From contig JACPVF010000007.1 of NCBI GenBank assembly GCA_016191845.1, positions 1 to 64,000 on the forward strand: a stretch of 64,000 bases of DNA, written 5' to 3'. The number at the start of each line of letters is the position of its first letter. Position 1 is the stretch's first letter. This DNA comes from Chloroflexota bacterium. GTDB lineage: Bacteria; Chloroflexota; Anaerolineae; Anaerolineales; Villigracilaceae. Positions 17,512 to 28,489 of the stretch are shown piece after piece. The position numbers and the translations under genes were made by a program. A model generated the notes under the pieces. The model was not told where the DNA came from, made no database searches, and was given only the letters and a program-made list of their open reading frames with translations.

Positions 17512-18366
17512 ATGCCCCCCTTTGCCATCCTGCTCCTGCTCATCGGTGCGGCCCTGCACACCACGTGGAATCTGGTCATCAAAGGTTCCAGCGAAAAATT
17601 CGCCACCACCTGGTGGGTGGTACTCATCGGCGGGATCGCCTCCGCCATCGGCTTGCTCTTCACAGGACTTCCGCCGCGCGAATTATGGGGATTTGCCTTC
17701 TTCAGCCTGATCGTCGAAACAACCTATTTCATTTTGTTATCTTACGCCTATCAGGACAATGACTTTTCACTGGTCTACCCCATCGCACGGGGGGCGGCGC
17801 CCGCCTTCCTGGCGCTGTGGTCATTCCTGTTTCTGAAAGAGGTTCCAACCCCAGGCGGTTGGTTGGGATTGGGGCTGATCGTCAGCGGGTTGGCTATCAT
17901 TGGCTTCAGCACGCTGATGCAGAAAGGGTTTTCCGCGGTTCATGCAAGGGGCATGATCCTGGCACTGACCATCGCCCTGCTCATCTCCACCTATACCGCC
18001 ATCGACGGTTCAGCCGTCAAACAAGGACCGTTGCTTTCGTACGCGCTGCTGGTCTTCGCACTGATCCCTGTCCCAATCGCGCCGTTCATCTTGCGGAAAC
18101 ACGGCTGGTCGTATCTTGTGACACGCTGGAACGAACAACGCATCCGCCTGTCCATTGCGGGAGTGCTGGGCATCGTAGCCTATCTCTTCGCACTGGCGGC
18201 GTATGCGATGGCGCCGCTCAACTACTCAGGCGCCATCCGTGAGGTCAGTGTGGTGATCGGGGCCTTCGCAGGCTGGAAGCTGCTGGGCGAAAAGTTGGGG
18301 CCACTGCGCATCATCGGTGCAGCGGTCATCTTTGCGGGGATTTTAGTGATCGCAAGGTTTGGATAA
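17512..18366 (+). CDS. EamA/DMT-superfamily transporter
   Basis: This 284-residue integral membrane protein has about ten helices in two EamA halves. It starts LLLLIGAALHTTWNLVIKGS and has the second-half signature ALAAYAMAPLNYSGAIREVSVV. Members export amino acids, nucleotides or other small metabolites. The substrate is not indicated by the context: a terminator lies on the left and a Nudix gene 45 bases downstream. Confidence 0.88.
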   Translation: MPPFAILLLLIGAALHTTWNLVIKGSSEKFATTWWVVLIGGIASAIGLLFTGLPPRELWGFAFFSLIVETTYFILLSYAYQDNDFSLVYPIARGAAPAFLALWSFLFLKEVPTPGGWLGLGLIVSGLAIIGFSTLMQKGFSAVHARGMILALTIALLISTYTAIDGSAVKQGPLLSYALLVFALIPVPIAPFILRKHGWSYLVTRWNEQRIRLSIAGVLGIVAYLFALAAYAMAPLNYSGAIREVSVVIGAFAGWKLLGEKLGPLRIIGAAVIFAGILVIARFG

Positions 18367-18371
18367 ATCAT

Positions 18372-18395
18372 CGTCCTTCGACTATGCTCAGGACA
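18372..18395. repeat. Dispersed repeat, CCTTCGAC..GCTCAGGA type
   Basis: GTCCTTCGACTATGCTCAGG then AC has short inverted ends (GTCCT/AGGAC). It belongs to the same family as the element at 14317. Confidence 0.6.
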
Positions 18396-18411
18396 AAAAA
18401 GGAAGGAATCT

Positions 18412-18828
18412 ATGGCCGATCAAATCTTCCCCGAGCCCACTGTGGGCGTGTTCATCTTCAACTCGAACGGCGAATTGCTCTTGCTGCAAAGCCACAAATG
18501 GCCTGGGCGGTTCGTGGTTCCAGGCGGACATGTAGAGTTGGGTGAGACCATTGAGCAGGCGGCCATCCGCGAGGCCAAAGAGGAAACAGGATTGGACATA
18601 CACGACCTGGAATTCCTCTGCTTTCAGCAGTTCATCTACGATCCCGCCTTTTGGAAGCCGCGCCATTTCATCTTCTTTGACTACGCCGCCCGCACGGATT
18701 CGCTCGACGTGCAATTGAACGATGAGGCCGAAAGCCACCACTGGGTTAAATTGGAAGACGCATTCCAACTGTCCATTGACTCTTACACACGCGTGTCCAT
18801 CGAGAAATACATGCAGAGACACCCGTGA
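18412..18828 (+). CDS. Nudix hydrolase
   Basis: This 138-residue enzyme has an exact Nudix box at 39-61 (G39, E45, R53-E54, E57-E58, G60). The flanking sequence (KWPGRFVVPGGHVELGET) is like GDP-mannose or NDP-sugar Nudix enzymes. It hydrolyses a nucleoside diphosphate linked to another group; the substrate is unknown. It overlaps the histidine-phosphatase gene by 4 bases (GTGA), so both products may act in sequence. Confidence 0.88.
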   Translation: MADQIFPEPTVGVFIFNSNGELLLLQSHKWPGRFVVPGGHVELGETIEQAAIREAKEETGLDIHDLEFLCFQQFIYDPAFWKPRHFIFFDYAARTDSLDVQLNDEAESHHWVKLEDAFQLSIDSYTRVSIEKYMQRHP

Positions 18829-19445
18829 AGATTTACTTCGTACGCCACGGGGAAAGCCTGGCGAATACACTGCACGTCATCTCCAACCGCAGCCTGCCCC
18901 ACCCGCTGACAGAGAAGGGGCGTGCCCAAGTCGATCAAGTGGCGGCGGCCCTGAAGGGACATCCCATCGGGCGCATCTACACCAGTCCCGTGCCGCGCGC
19001 GGTCGAGACGGCGCACATCCATGCCGGGGTGCTCGGCGTTCCATTCGAAGTGACGGACACGTTGCGCGAGTATGATCTGGGCGAATACGAAGGCCGCGGC
19101 GACGAAGAAGCCTGGTCCGCGTACAGCCGCTTCATCCACGCCTGGCTCGAAGGAAGGGATCGCGACCAGGCTCCCGTTGGTGGCGAGACGTTTTACGACA
19201 TTCAGCACAGGTTTGTGCCGTTCATCGAAGGGCTGATCCGCCAGTTTGGCGGGACCCGGGCCGAGGTCCTGTGCGTGGCACACGGCGGACTCTACCGGGT
19301 GGGATTGCCGCTCGTGCTGTCGAATCTCGCTTTTGAATTCACCCGTCGATCGGCCCCCACACATACCACCATCGTGACGGCCGCCCTGCAGGAGGACGGC
19401 CGTCTGATATGCGAGAGCTGGGAGGAGGTCAATCGTCTTCCGTGA
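18825..19445 (+). CDS. Histidine phosphatase family protein
   Basis: This 206-residue protein belongs to the phosphoglycerate-mutase-like superfamily. It has the RHG motif with catalytic H8 (FVRHGES), an Arg in SPVPRAVETA and the second His in VAHGGLYR. The GTG start overlaps the Nudix stop. It probably removes phosphate from a small metabolite, possibly the Nudix product. Its 3' end overlaps the convergent EEP gene by 17 bases. Confidence 0.88.
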   Translation: MKIYFVRHGESLANTLHVISNRSLPHPLTEKGRAQVDQVAAALKGHPIGRIYTSPVPRAVETAHIHAGVLGVPFEVTDTLREYDLGEYEGRGDEEAWSAYSRFIHAWLEGRDRDQAPVGGETFYDIQHRFVPFIEGLIRQFGGTRAEVLCVAHGGLYRVGLPLVLSNLAFEFTRRSAPTHTTIVTAALQEDGRLICESWEEVNRLP

Positions 19446-20409
19446 GGACAACCTCGACGGGAAAGTGGTCGCTAAAACCGCTTTGATCCACAGCCTTGCC
19501 CATGCCACCGAAGCGGCGCGGTCCGCCGCTGGCCTTGTCGGTCATGGCAGCGTAACGCAGGATATTGGCCGAGTTGGGTTTGACCTTGATGGGGGAGGCA
19601 GCTTTGAGCAGGTTCTTGTTGACAAGGATGTTATCGAGCATGTTAGGGCCGTCGAAGTAGTGCGTGCCAAGACCCTTGCCCATCATCGGCCACATCAGGT
19701 TGTTGAAGTAGGGATTGCGACCGCGGATGACCTTGTCGGCGGAGCGGTCGGCCAGGGCGTAATCCACCAGGGAGGTGTCGAACGGCTCATCGTTGAAGTC
19801 ACCCAATGCCAGCACGGGCGTGTCATCGCCATAGATCTGCAGGACGCGCTCATGAAAATAGGCCAGCGTCTCGCCCGCCATGGCACGGTACGCCGCGGAC
19901 TCAGATTCTCCACCCGTACGCGACGGCCAGTGATTTCCCATCACCACCAGCATGCGATTCTTCTTCGTCGTGAAGTTGACCTGCACAATGTCGCGGGTGG
20001 CATTGCGACGCAAGACAAAGTGGCTGAAGACGGACTCCACGCCCGGGCCATTTGGGACCGAGAACTGGTTCCCGTCATAAATGAACGCGACATCGATCCC
20101 ACGCCGATCCTGTGTATCGTGGTGGATAATCTGATAGTTACGTCCGAGCGGGGCCAACGCTTGGACAAGCAGCTCTAGCACGAAGCGGTTCTCCACCTCG
20201 CACACACCCAACAGGTCAGGGCCCTTGTTGATCCCCATCTCCTTGATGATGGCAGCCAACTGGCTGATCTTGCAGTCGAGCAGGGCCTGTGTCCAGCCTT
20301 TGATGTCGCCACCGACGGCGCGGGCTACTTTTTCCTCACGGCGGGGCGAGCCTTCGATGTCAAACAGGTTTTCCAGGTTCCAGAATGCGATGCGATATTG
20401 GGTGGGCAT
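19429..20409 (-). CDS. Endonuclease/exonuclease/phosphatase (EEP) family protein
   Basis: This is 326 residues with an EEP fold: FWNLENLFD at the N-terminus, CEVEN (catalytic Glu), NHWPSR, GDFNDEPFD and the C-terminal SDHFPVEV. These residues place a divalent metal for phosphodiester or phosphomonoester hydrolysis. ATG 20409 is preceded by AAGGAG; an in-frame start further upstream is rejected. No signal peptide is seen, so it is probably cytoplasmic. Substrate (DNA, phosphoinositide-like or other) not determined. Confidence 0.87.
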   Translation of the reverse strand: MPTQYRIAFWNLENLFDIEGSPRREEKVARAVGGDIKGWTQALLDCKISQLAAIIKEMGINKGPDLLGVCEVENRFVLELLVQALAPLGRNYQIIHHDTQDRRGIDVAFIYDGNQFSVPNGPGVESVFSHFVLRRNATRDIVQVNFTTKKNRMLVVMGNHWPSRTGGESESAAYRAMAGETLAYFHERVLQIYGDDTPVLALGDFNDEPFDTSLVDYALADRSADKVIRGRNPYFNNLMWPMMGKGLGTHYFDGPNMLDNILVNKNLLKAASPIKVKPNSANILRYAAMTDKASGGPRRFGGMGKAVDQSGFSDHFPVEVVLTEDD

Positions 20410-20568
20410 GGTGAACTCCTTGGGCAAGATAGGGTCGACAAAATGAGTATAGAAGAAAATAGGATATGGTGCAAGCATGGCTCCGCAGGTAAATTGCTGC
20501 TTGAATGCGATTCGAAATCTGCGTATGATGGATTTGTCGTTTCTCGTTTATTCATGTCGGAGGAACTC

Positions 20569-21300
20569 ATGCCCCCCAAGAATGACAAGGAAAAGAAGAA
20601 GAAAAAGACAGGGCCTGCTCCAGCACCTGTCGAGATCGTGTTCGACCAGCCCGATTCCGCGCGCGTATTGGGACTATCCACCAGCCATTGGACGGGCGCC
20701 GTGGACTGGCAGGTGGCCAAGGCCAACGGCGTGCAATTCGCCATCATCAAAGCCAAGCACGGATTGAACACCGCCAACTTCTTCAAGGTCAACTACCAGG
20801 GCGCAAAAGACGCAGGCATACTGGTGGGCGCGTACTTGTGGCTGCTGCATCCGTCCATTACCAGCACGGGCGGACAGGCGCGCGAGTTCGCCAAATTCCT
20901 GCACGACTTTCCCGTCGACCTGCCACCTTTCATCGACTACGAGTGGAGCAAGAGCGGGAAGAAATTCAACCCGCGCATCGGCGACCTGTGGGGATGCGTG
21001 GTCCCGTTTTCAGAGGCTTATGGCAAGGAACCTGGCATCTATACTGCGCCCGGCTACTGGAACGATCACGGCTCCACCAACGCGCTGTGGTCGAAGTTTC
21101 CGCTCTGGCTGGCGCAATACAACGGTGGTCAGGCCGACCCGATGCCGCCCTGGCAGGGATACGACTTCCTGCAATGGTCCGAAACGGGAGAAGGCATCAA
21201 ATATGGCGTGCCCATCACTGGCGAACGCGCCTGCGAGCTGAACTATTGGCGCGGCACCCGTGCGGAGCTATTGGAATTCTGCGGACTGCCGCCTGAGTAA
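20569..21300 (+). CDS. GH25 lysozyme-like protein with altered active site
   Basis: This 243-residue protein resembles GH25 muramidases: SHWTGAVDW, QFAIIKAKHG, GAKDAGILVGAY, PPFIDYEW and WLAQYN. The DxE pair (IDYE) is present, but the first family Asp (GIDVSHW) is Ser/Thr here (GLSTSHW), and the late Asp is Glu (CELNYW). The N-terminus is Lys-rich (NDKEKKKKK) with no signal peptide. GGAGGA fixes the start at 20569. It may bind glycan or act as a weakened muramidase. A terminator follows. Confidence 0.75.
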   Translation: MPPKNDKEKKKKKTGPAPAPVEIVFDQPDSARVLGLSTSHWTGAVDWQVAKANGVQFAIIKAKHGLNTANFFKVNYQGAKDAGILVGAYLWLLHPSITSTGGQAREFAKFLHDFPVDLPPFIDYEWSKSGKKFNPRIGDLWGCVVPFSEAYGKEPGIYTAPGYWNDHGSTNALWSKFPLWLAQYNGGQADPMPPWQGYDFLQWSETGEGIKYGVPITGERACELNYWRGTRAELLEFCGLPPE

Positions 21301-21318
21301 AGGCTTGTGTACAATGAA

Positions 21319-21350
21319 AATACGCCCAGCGTTGGCTGGACGTATTTTTT
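21319..21350 (+). terminator. Rho-independent terminator
   Basis: AATACG-C-CCAGC / GCTGG-A-CGTATT forms a stem with small bulges and is followed by T residues. Confidence 0.8.
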
Positions 21351-21392
21351 AGATAATGCAATCTGTCATACATAAAAAATAACAATCGCCTG

Positions 21393-21420
21393 TTGTCGGC
21401 ACATGGAGAATCGCTATACT
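21393..21420 (+). promoter_or_regulatory. Promoter of the SLH surface protein
   Basis: TTGTCG (21393-21398), a 16-base spacer and TATACT (21415-21420) precede the gene, which also has GGAGGA before ATG 21463. Confidence 0.6.
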
Positions 21421-21462
21421 GATAAAAAATGCACCAATCTACTCGCTTCACCCGGAGGAAGA

Positions 21463-24441
21463 ATGAACCTCAGACACAAGATCGCCATTCTCGTCTTACT
21501 GAGTTTACTCAGCACACTATCTGGTTCCAGTTCGGCGCTGGCTCAGGAACCCCATCCGCCTTTTACCCCCTATGTGGCAAACACATCGAATGGTCCACAG
21601 CAGGCACCGAATGGAATCTGGTATATGCAAGCGGGGAAGGCTTCGGAAATGCAGGGGCTCATCCAACTGAACAACGGCGGACCGGATGGGTTTGGTTACA
21701 CCTGGGATGACACAGGAGCCGTAAGTTGGATAGACGCCACCAGCGGCACGGATACGGGTATGACGGGCGGTTTCGCCAAGGGCGTTGGTCCGATATCCAT
21801 GCCTTTCAACTTCAAATATTACGAAAACTCTTACTCAACTATCTATATTTCTCAATATGGATACGTGGCATTTACCGCTCCAACCAGTTGGGAATGGCAG
21901 TCACAGATTCCATCCACAGAATCACCCAATAATGTGATCGCCCCATATTGGACGCCTACCTACATTTCAACGAACGGTTGGGTGCGTTATCTCTCCGGCG
22001 GGACGGCCCCCAACCGTTATTTTGTCGTGGAGTGGCACAACCTTCAAGGTGACACTCCTGGGAACCCGGGAGGAGATGCGCTATACCGCTTCGAATTAAT
22101 CCTGCACGAAAACGGCGATATTGTTTTTCAATATCAGACCATGAATCTGGGTTCCTTGTATGCCTGTGGATCTGCCGGGATCGAGGATTCTGCCGGCCTG
22201 GATGGCCTGACTTATATAGATTTCTGCAAAGAACCTCCTGCTCTCAACAAGGCCGTACGCTTTTATCGCCCCCTGGCTTCTGCAAGAGTGAATATCACTC
22301 CGCCAAACGAGGCCCGCCTGACCCGTTTTGGTGCGTTGGAATCCTTCCAACTTCAAGTCCGTAACACCGGGGAATTTGGGAATGACACCTACGATCTCAC
22401 CACGTCATCCATCTGGCCTGTATCGCTCTACAAAGTTGACGGAGTTACTCCCCTCTCCGACACAGACAACGATGGTATCGCAGACACGGGTCCTGTGGTC
22501 CAGGGCGGCATGGTTACCATCATTGCTAAAATCCAGACGCCTGTCCACCCGGGCATAGGCGAAGAAAACACTGCCCTCATCGCATTGACTTCGTCTGTCA
22601 ATCCGTCTGTCAGCAAATCCGCCCCGCTGCAGGCGATCATTCCTGCTCCATTTGCTGAAGTATATGTCAATGCCAGCAGCAATGTGATGGCTCTCGACCT
22701 GGTCCGTCCCGATTCTCATGTGACCATCGCAACTGCAAGTTTCGACCTCCACACATACGATACTGTCATTGCCGGGCAGCCAAACGGGAATTTCATCTAC
22801 CTTTGGACCAACCAGCACGCTGCCGGTCCCTATTGGATCGATGAAATCTACTATACCATCCTAAACGCTGCTGGCGGCACCGTACGCGCGCCCGTCAAAC
22901 TGGCCGACCTCACCGGAGCGGCCACTCACGTCTATGATTATAGAAGCGGAGTTGCAGTTGCTCCCAATGGAAAAATCGGCATCCTGTGGGTGCGTAAATA
23001 TTATCAAAGCTCCACAGACAAGACGAACGAAAACTTATATTTTGCCCAGCTGGATGCGGCTGGGAATCTAGTCACGGGCCCCATCAACCTGACCAATAAC
23101 AACATCTGGGGCGCTTATACAGGCGACGATAACGAACCTTACTTCTTCACGCCCCGCATCGTCGCCACCGACGACAGCCACTTTATCCTGGCTTGGAACC
23201 AGGAACATAAGGTGCCCAAAGGGGGGTGGATCGACGACATCTATTATGCCGTCCGTGACGAGAACGGGAATCAAGTCCAGCCAGCCACCGCACTGACCAC
23301 TGACACCCAAGGCTCGTGGGGCACGGATGGTTATTTCCTACCTGCGTTGTCTGCGCTAAATTCCAACCGTGCCGCCCTGACGTGGTCGACCTTCCGCTCC
23401 ATGGATGATGACATCTTTTATGCCATCCTTGGTAGCGATGGTAGTATCGTTAAAAGCGCTACCAACCTTTCAGTTGATGAGACCGTGATCGATGCGCGAA
23501 ACGGAGATGTGGTCCAACTCTCTGATGGGACCATTGTTGCCGCCTGGGAAGCCTTCGGTTGCTTCCCTGGAGCGTTGGTGCCACGGATTCGATATGCACT
23601 ACTCGATACAGATTACAACCCGGTCGGTTCCCCGCAATGCCTCGATAAATCTCCCGCCTTGGCAGGCGATAACCATATTGCGCTGACCACCGACTCCATG
23701 GCGCATGCCATCCTCACCTGGACCGATGCTGATCTGGATGCACAGAAGGACATGTATTATGCCCTGCTCGACAACACAGGAAATGTATTGACATCCCCCG
23801 TGTTATTGGGACACTCGCAACAGGCATCGGCTCCCATGTTCATCGATACCAGCATCAGCGGGAACGACAGTGCCCCTTACGGCAGTGAAAACTTTGCAGA
23901 CATTGCACTGGGGCATTGGGCACGCTCTTGGATCAATCGGTTGTATGCTGCCGGGATCACAGGCGGATGCGGTGCTGCCCCCTTGACCTATTGTCCTGAT
24001 ACATCAGTCACACGCTCACAAATGGCCGTCTTTCTTGAACGCGGCATGAATGGTGCGGCATTCACGCCACCCAATGCGTCGGGGACGATCTTTGGCGATG
24101 TTCCTGCCAATTATTGGGCCGCTGCCTGGATCGAAAAACTTATGCAGGATGGCATCACAGGAGGCTGTGGCAGCGGGAACTACTGTCCTGAGATCGCTGT
24201 CACTCGCGCGCAAATGGCCGTTTTCCTCCTGCGGGCCATGCACGGTTCTGTATATGAACCTCCTGCGGCAACAGGCGTCTTCACCGATGTCCCAACCACT
24301 CATTGGGCAGCCGCCTGGATCGAACAACTGGCTGCGGAGGGGATCACAAGCGGTTGCGGCGGTGGAAATTATTGTCCGGACACGCCTGTCACTCGCGCAC
24401 AGATGGCCGTCTTCCTCGTGAGAGCATTCAATCTGCCGTAA
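21463..24441 (+). CDS. Large secreted surface protein with three SLH domains
   Basis: This 992-residue exported protein has a signal peptide ending ALA-QEP. Residues about 60-270 form an all-beta domain opening with TWDDTGAVSWIDA and containing ISQYGYVAF (a nidogen-like fold is possible). Then come an Ig-like segment with a DTDNDGIADTG calcium-type loop, and a propeller-like region of repeats around WTDADLDAQKDMYYALLD and YYAVRDENGN. Three SLH repeats finish the protein, each with a GGCG...YCP cysteine pair. It is likely an S-layer-attached sensor or adhesin; substrate unknown. It is read from its own promoter and ends at a terminator. Confidence 0.82.
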   Translation: MNLRHKIAILVLLSLLSTLSGSSSALAQEPHPPFTPYVANTSNGPQQAPNGIWYMQAGKASEMQGLIQLNNGGPDGFGYTWDDTGAVSWIDATSGTDTGMTGGFAKGVGPISMPFNFKYYENSYSTIYISQYGYVAFTAPTSWEWQSQIPSTESPNNVIAPYWTPTYISTNGWVRYLSGGTAPNRYFVVEWHNLQGDTPGNPGGDALYRFELILHENGDIVFQYQTMNLGSLYACGSAGIEDSAGLDGLTYIDFCKEPPALNKAVRFYRPLASARVNITPPNEARLTRFGALESFQLQVRNTGEFGNDTYDLTTSSIWPVSLYKVDGVTPLSDTDNDGIADTGPVVQGGMVTIIAKIQTPVHPGIGEENTALIALTSSVNPSVSKSAPLQAIIPAPFAEVYVNASSNVMALDLVRPDSHVTIATASFDLHTYDTVIAGQPNGNFIYLWTNQHAAGPYWIDEIYYTILNAAGGTVRAPVKLADLTGAATHVYDYRSGVAVAPNGKIGILWVRKYYQSSTDKTNENLYFAQLDAAGNLVTGPINLTNNNIWGAYTGDDNEPYFFTPRIVATDDSHFILAWNQEHKVPKGGWIDDIYYAVRDENGNQVQPATALTTDTQGSWGTDGYFLPALSALNSNRAALTWSTFRSMDDDIFYAILGSDGSIVKSATNLSVDETVIDARNGDVVQLSDGTIVAAWEAFGCFPGALVPRIRYALLDTDYNPVGSPQCLDKSPALAGDNHIALTTDSMAHAILTWTDADLDAQKDMYYALLDNTGNVLTSPVLLGHSQQASAPMFIDTSISGNDSAPYGSENFADIALGHWARSWINRLYAAGITGGCGAAPLTYCPDTSVTRSQMAVFLERGMNGAAFTPPNASGTIFGDVPANYWAAAWIEKLMQDGITGGCGSGNYCPEIAVTRAQMAVFLLRAMHGSVYEPPAATGVFTDVPTTHWAAAWIEQLAAEGITSGCGGGNYCPDTPVTRAQMAVFLVRAFNLP

Positions 24442-24454
24442 ATTCGACTTCCTA

Positions 24455-24491
24455 ACAAAAAAATGCGCCCAGCAAAATCCTGGGCGCATTT
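24455..24491. terminator. Bidirectional terminator between convergent genes
   Basis: AAATGCGCCCAG / CTGGGCGCATTT forms a 12-bp stem with A residues on the left and T residues on the right. It serves the SLH gene and the ABC gene on the minus strand. Confidence 0.88.
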
Positions 24492-24494
24492 CGT

Positions 24495-26306
24495 TTACTT
24501 CATCATTTCTCTGGCCTGTTCCACATAAGCCAGGCTTTGATGCCTGAAATAGGTGTTGTAGAGCGTGGCGTAATGCCCTCTTTGACTCAACAACCCTTCG
24601 TGACTGCCTTCTTCGATGATGGTGCCGTGATCCATGACGACGATGCGGTCGGCCGCCTTGACCGTGGAGAGGCGGTGAGCGATCAGGATGCTGGTCGACT
24701 CGGACAGGATCAGGTTGAGGGCCTGCTGGATCTGCCACTCGGTGAACGGGTCCACGCTGGCAGTAGCTTCGTCGAGGATGAAGATGGCGGGCTTTTGCAT
24801 CAGCACGCGCATCAATGCCACGAGCTGACGTTGTCCCATCGAGAGACGCGCTCCGCGCTCGCCGACCTCGGTGTGCAAGCCATCGGGCAGGGTCTCCAGC
24901 CATTCGCCTTCACCGATCTTGCGCGCCATATCGAGCATCTCCTCATCGCTGACGGCGGGCGCAGCGTAGCGGATGTTTTGCGCCACCGTGCCCGAAAACA
25001 GGAACGGCACCTGTGAGACAATACCCAGCTGACGACGATACTGCTGCAAATCGAACGTGCGGATGTCGTGACCGTCAATAAGCAATTTGCCCGATTGGAA
25101 TTCGTAGAAACGCGCAATCAGCTTGGCGATCGATGACTTGCCCGCGCCCGTGTGCCCCACCAGGGCCAGGGTCTCGCCTGGGCGAATGGTCAGGCTGAAG
25201 TCGCGCAGGATGGGTTCTTTGTCGGTGTAACGGAATCCAAGTCCCTCGAAGCGGACCTCGCCTTTTAAGCGGGGCACATCCTGACGGTCGGTCTGAACCA
25301 CGTTCGGGTCGGCGTCGATCAGGGCAAAGACACGTTCGGCGGCGGAAAGTCCCTGCTGGATCTGCGCCCAGAACGCGGACAGGTTCGAGATGGGCATGAC
25401 GAAGCTGTCGAGGCTGAGGATGAACAGGTACCAGGCTCCCGCCGTGACGATGCCCTGCTGGATGCTCATCCCACCCGCATAGACGAGGATGCCGACGAAG
25501 ATGCCGCTGACCGCATTGAGGGTCGGAAAGACCAGCGAAAGCACGAAGCCGCGCTGCACGTTGACGCGATAGGACTGCTGGTTGGCGGCGTCGAAGATGT
25601 CGAAGATGCTCTGTTCCTGACGGAAGTTCTTGGCGATCGAAATTCCGCTGACGGTCTCCTTGATGGCTGCGTTGACCTCGGCCATGGCGCGCATGCCATT
25701 GCGGGTGACGCGGCGCGCCAGGCTGCGATAGGCCGTCGTGAGCAGGAACATGAACGGGACGAAGGTCAGCATCAACAGGGCGAGATGCCATTCGGTGCGG
25801 AACATGACCACGCCCAGGATCACGGCCGTGATGAGTTGCGAGCCGACATCCGTGACGATGACCACCAACTGTCCGAAGTCATTGGTATCGGACGTGATAC
25901 GCGAGACGATGCGTCCCGACGAAAACTGGTCATAGAAGGACAGGTCATGTTCAGCGGCGGCGTCGAAGGCCTGCGTGCGCAAGGCCAGCACCACGTCACC
26001 CACCGCGCGGACCACCATGCTGCGCCGCGCCCAGTTGAGTCCCCACACGCCCAGGCCCACCAGGAAGAGCGCCAACCCTGCCAGCCCGATGGCCTGCAGA
26101 GTCGGTTGCGTTTTCAACAAATCCACCACACGGCTGACAGCCAGTGGCAAAGCCGCGCTGATAAAGGCGATGGCAACCAACAACACGCCCACCACAGTCA
26201 GTCGTTTGGATTGCGGTTTGAAGTATCCGATGATGCCTGCCAGCAATTGGCGATCGCTATATTGACGGTCGTATTTTTCTGCGTTGAGTCCTGAAAAGAA
26301 GCCCAT
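24495..26306 (-). CDS. ABC exporter half-transporter, canonical ATP site subunit
   Basis: This is 603 residues: a six-helix exporter membrane domain, then an ATPase with Walker A GHTGAGKSS, signature LSMGQRQL and a Walker B with the catalytic Glu (FILDEATASVD), plus HRL near the end. It lies 116 bases downstream of the other half, on the same strand. The pair looks like a heterodimer of the TM287/288 type in which this subunit keeps the active Glu. The first residues (MGFFSGLNAEKYDRQYSD) resemble no signal. Lipid, peptide or drug export is likely. Confidence 0.9.
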   Translation of the reverse strand: MGFFSGLNAEKYDRQYSDRQLLAGIIGYFKPQSKRLTVVGVLLVAIAFISAALPLAVSRVVDLLKTQPTLQAIGLAGLALFLVGLGVWGLNWARRSMVVRAVGDVVLALRTQAFDAAAEHDLSFYDQFSSGRIVSRITSDTNDFGQLVVIVTDVGSQLITAVILGVVMFRTEWHLALLMLTFVPFMFLLTTAYRSLARRVTRNGMRAMAEVNAAIKETVSGISIAKNFRQEQSIFDIFDAANQQSYRVNVQRGFVLSLVFPTLNAVSGIFVGILVYAGGMSIQQGIVTAGAWYLFILSLDSFVMPISNLSAFWAQIQQGLSAAERVFALIDADPNVVQTDRQDVPRLKGEVRFEGLGFRYTDKEPILRDFSLTIRPGETLALVGHTGAGKSSIAKLIARFYEFQSGKLLIDGHDIRTFDLQQYRRQLGIVSQVPFLFSGTVAQNIRYAAPAVSDEEMLDMARKIGEGEWLETLPDGLHTEVGERGARLSMGQRQLVALMRVLMQKPAIFILDEATASVDPFTEWQIQQALNLILSESTSILIAHRLSTVKAADRIVVMDHGTIIEEGSHEGLLSQRGHYATLYNTYFRHQSLAYVEQAREMMK

Positions 26307-26334
26307 AAGTTCTCTTTTTTCTCACGTCAGTGCG

Positions 26335-26415
26335 GGCCCCGACAGGAGCGAAGCAATCCCAAGATTTCTGAAATCATTAGATTGCTTCGTCGGTCTGCGG
26401 CCTCCTCGCAATGAC
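26335..26415. repeat. GC-rich repeat in the gap between the ABC genes
   Basis: GAGCGAAGCAATC and GATTGCTTCGTC are inverted around an AT-rich loop and are followed by CCTCCTCGCAATGACG. This is the classic shape of a REP-like element (inference). It fills most of the gap between the two half-transporter genes. Confidence 0.5.
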
Positions 26416-26422
26416 GTTGTTC

Positions 26423-28186
<1,764 letters not shown>

Positions 28187-28193
28187 GGGCAGG

Positions 28194-28199
28194 ATTGTA
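28194..28199 (-). promoter_or_regulatory. -10 box of a probable leaderless promoter (ABC exporter)
   Basis: TACAAT on the minus strand ends 7 bases before the start codon at 28186. Confidence 0.5.
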
Positions 28200-28292
28200 C
28201 TCCCATCCCGCCGCAACGCGCAAATCCGACGGGTGTTATCTTATTTAGATTGGCAATTCGGCCAATCCACACCCACTCAAGGAGAGTGTTCC

Positions 28293-28445
28293 ATGAAAAT
28301 GCCATCCGCTCTATCCACCTGGTGTATGATCTTGTTCTTCCTCTTCGCAGGCCTGGCCTCGTTCGGGGTCGCCATCCCGATGGCAGGCGTCCTGACGGGC
28401 ATCTTCGCCCTCGGCGCTGCCGTATTCCTCTTCCTCGGCCGCTAA
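28293..28445 (+). CDS. Small membrane protein, 50 residues
   Basis: A 50-residue protein is preceded by AAGGAGA at good spacing. It is almost entirely hydrophobic, with two helices (about 7-24 and 27-47) and a short basic end. It is transcribed away from the ABC exporter and ends in a bidirectional terminator. The ribosome site and terminator make it a real gene; function unknown. Confidence 0.65.
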   Translation: MKMPSALSTWCMILFFLFAGLASFGVAIPMAGVLTGIFALGAAVFLFLGR

Positions 28446-28453
28446 TCCACTCG

Positions 28454-28488
28454 AAAAAAACAGCCTCCCGCATGGGAGGCTGTTTTCG
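28454..28488. terminator. Bidirectional terminator
   Basis: CAGCCTCCC / GGGAGGCTG, with A residues before and TTTT after, closes the small gene and the convergent phosphotransferase gene. Confidence 0.9.
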
Positions 28489-28489
28489 T

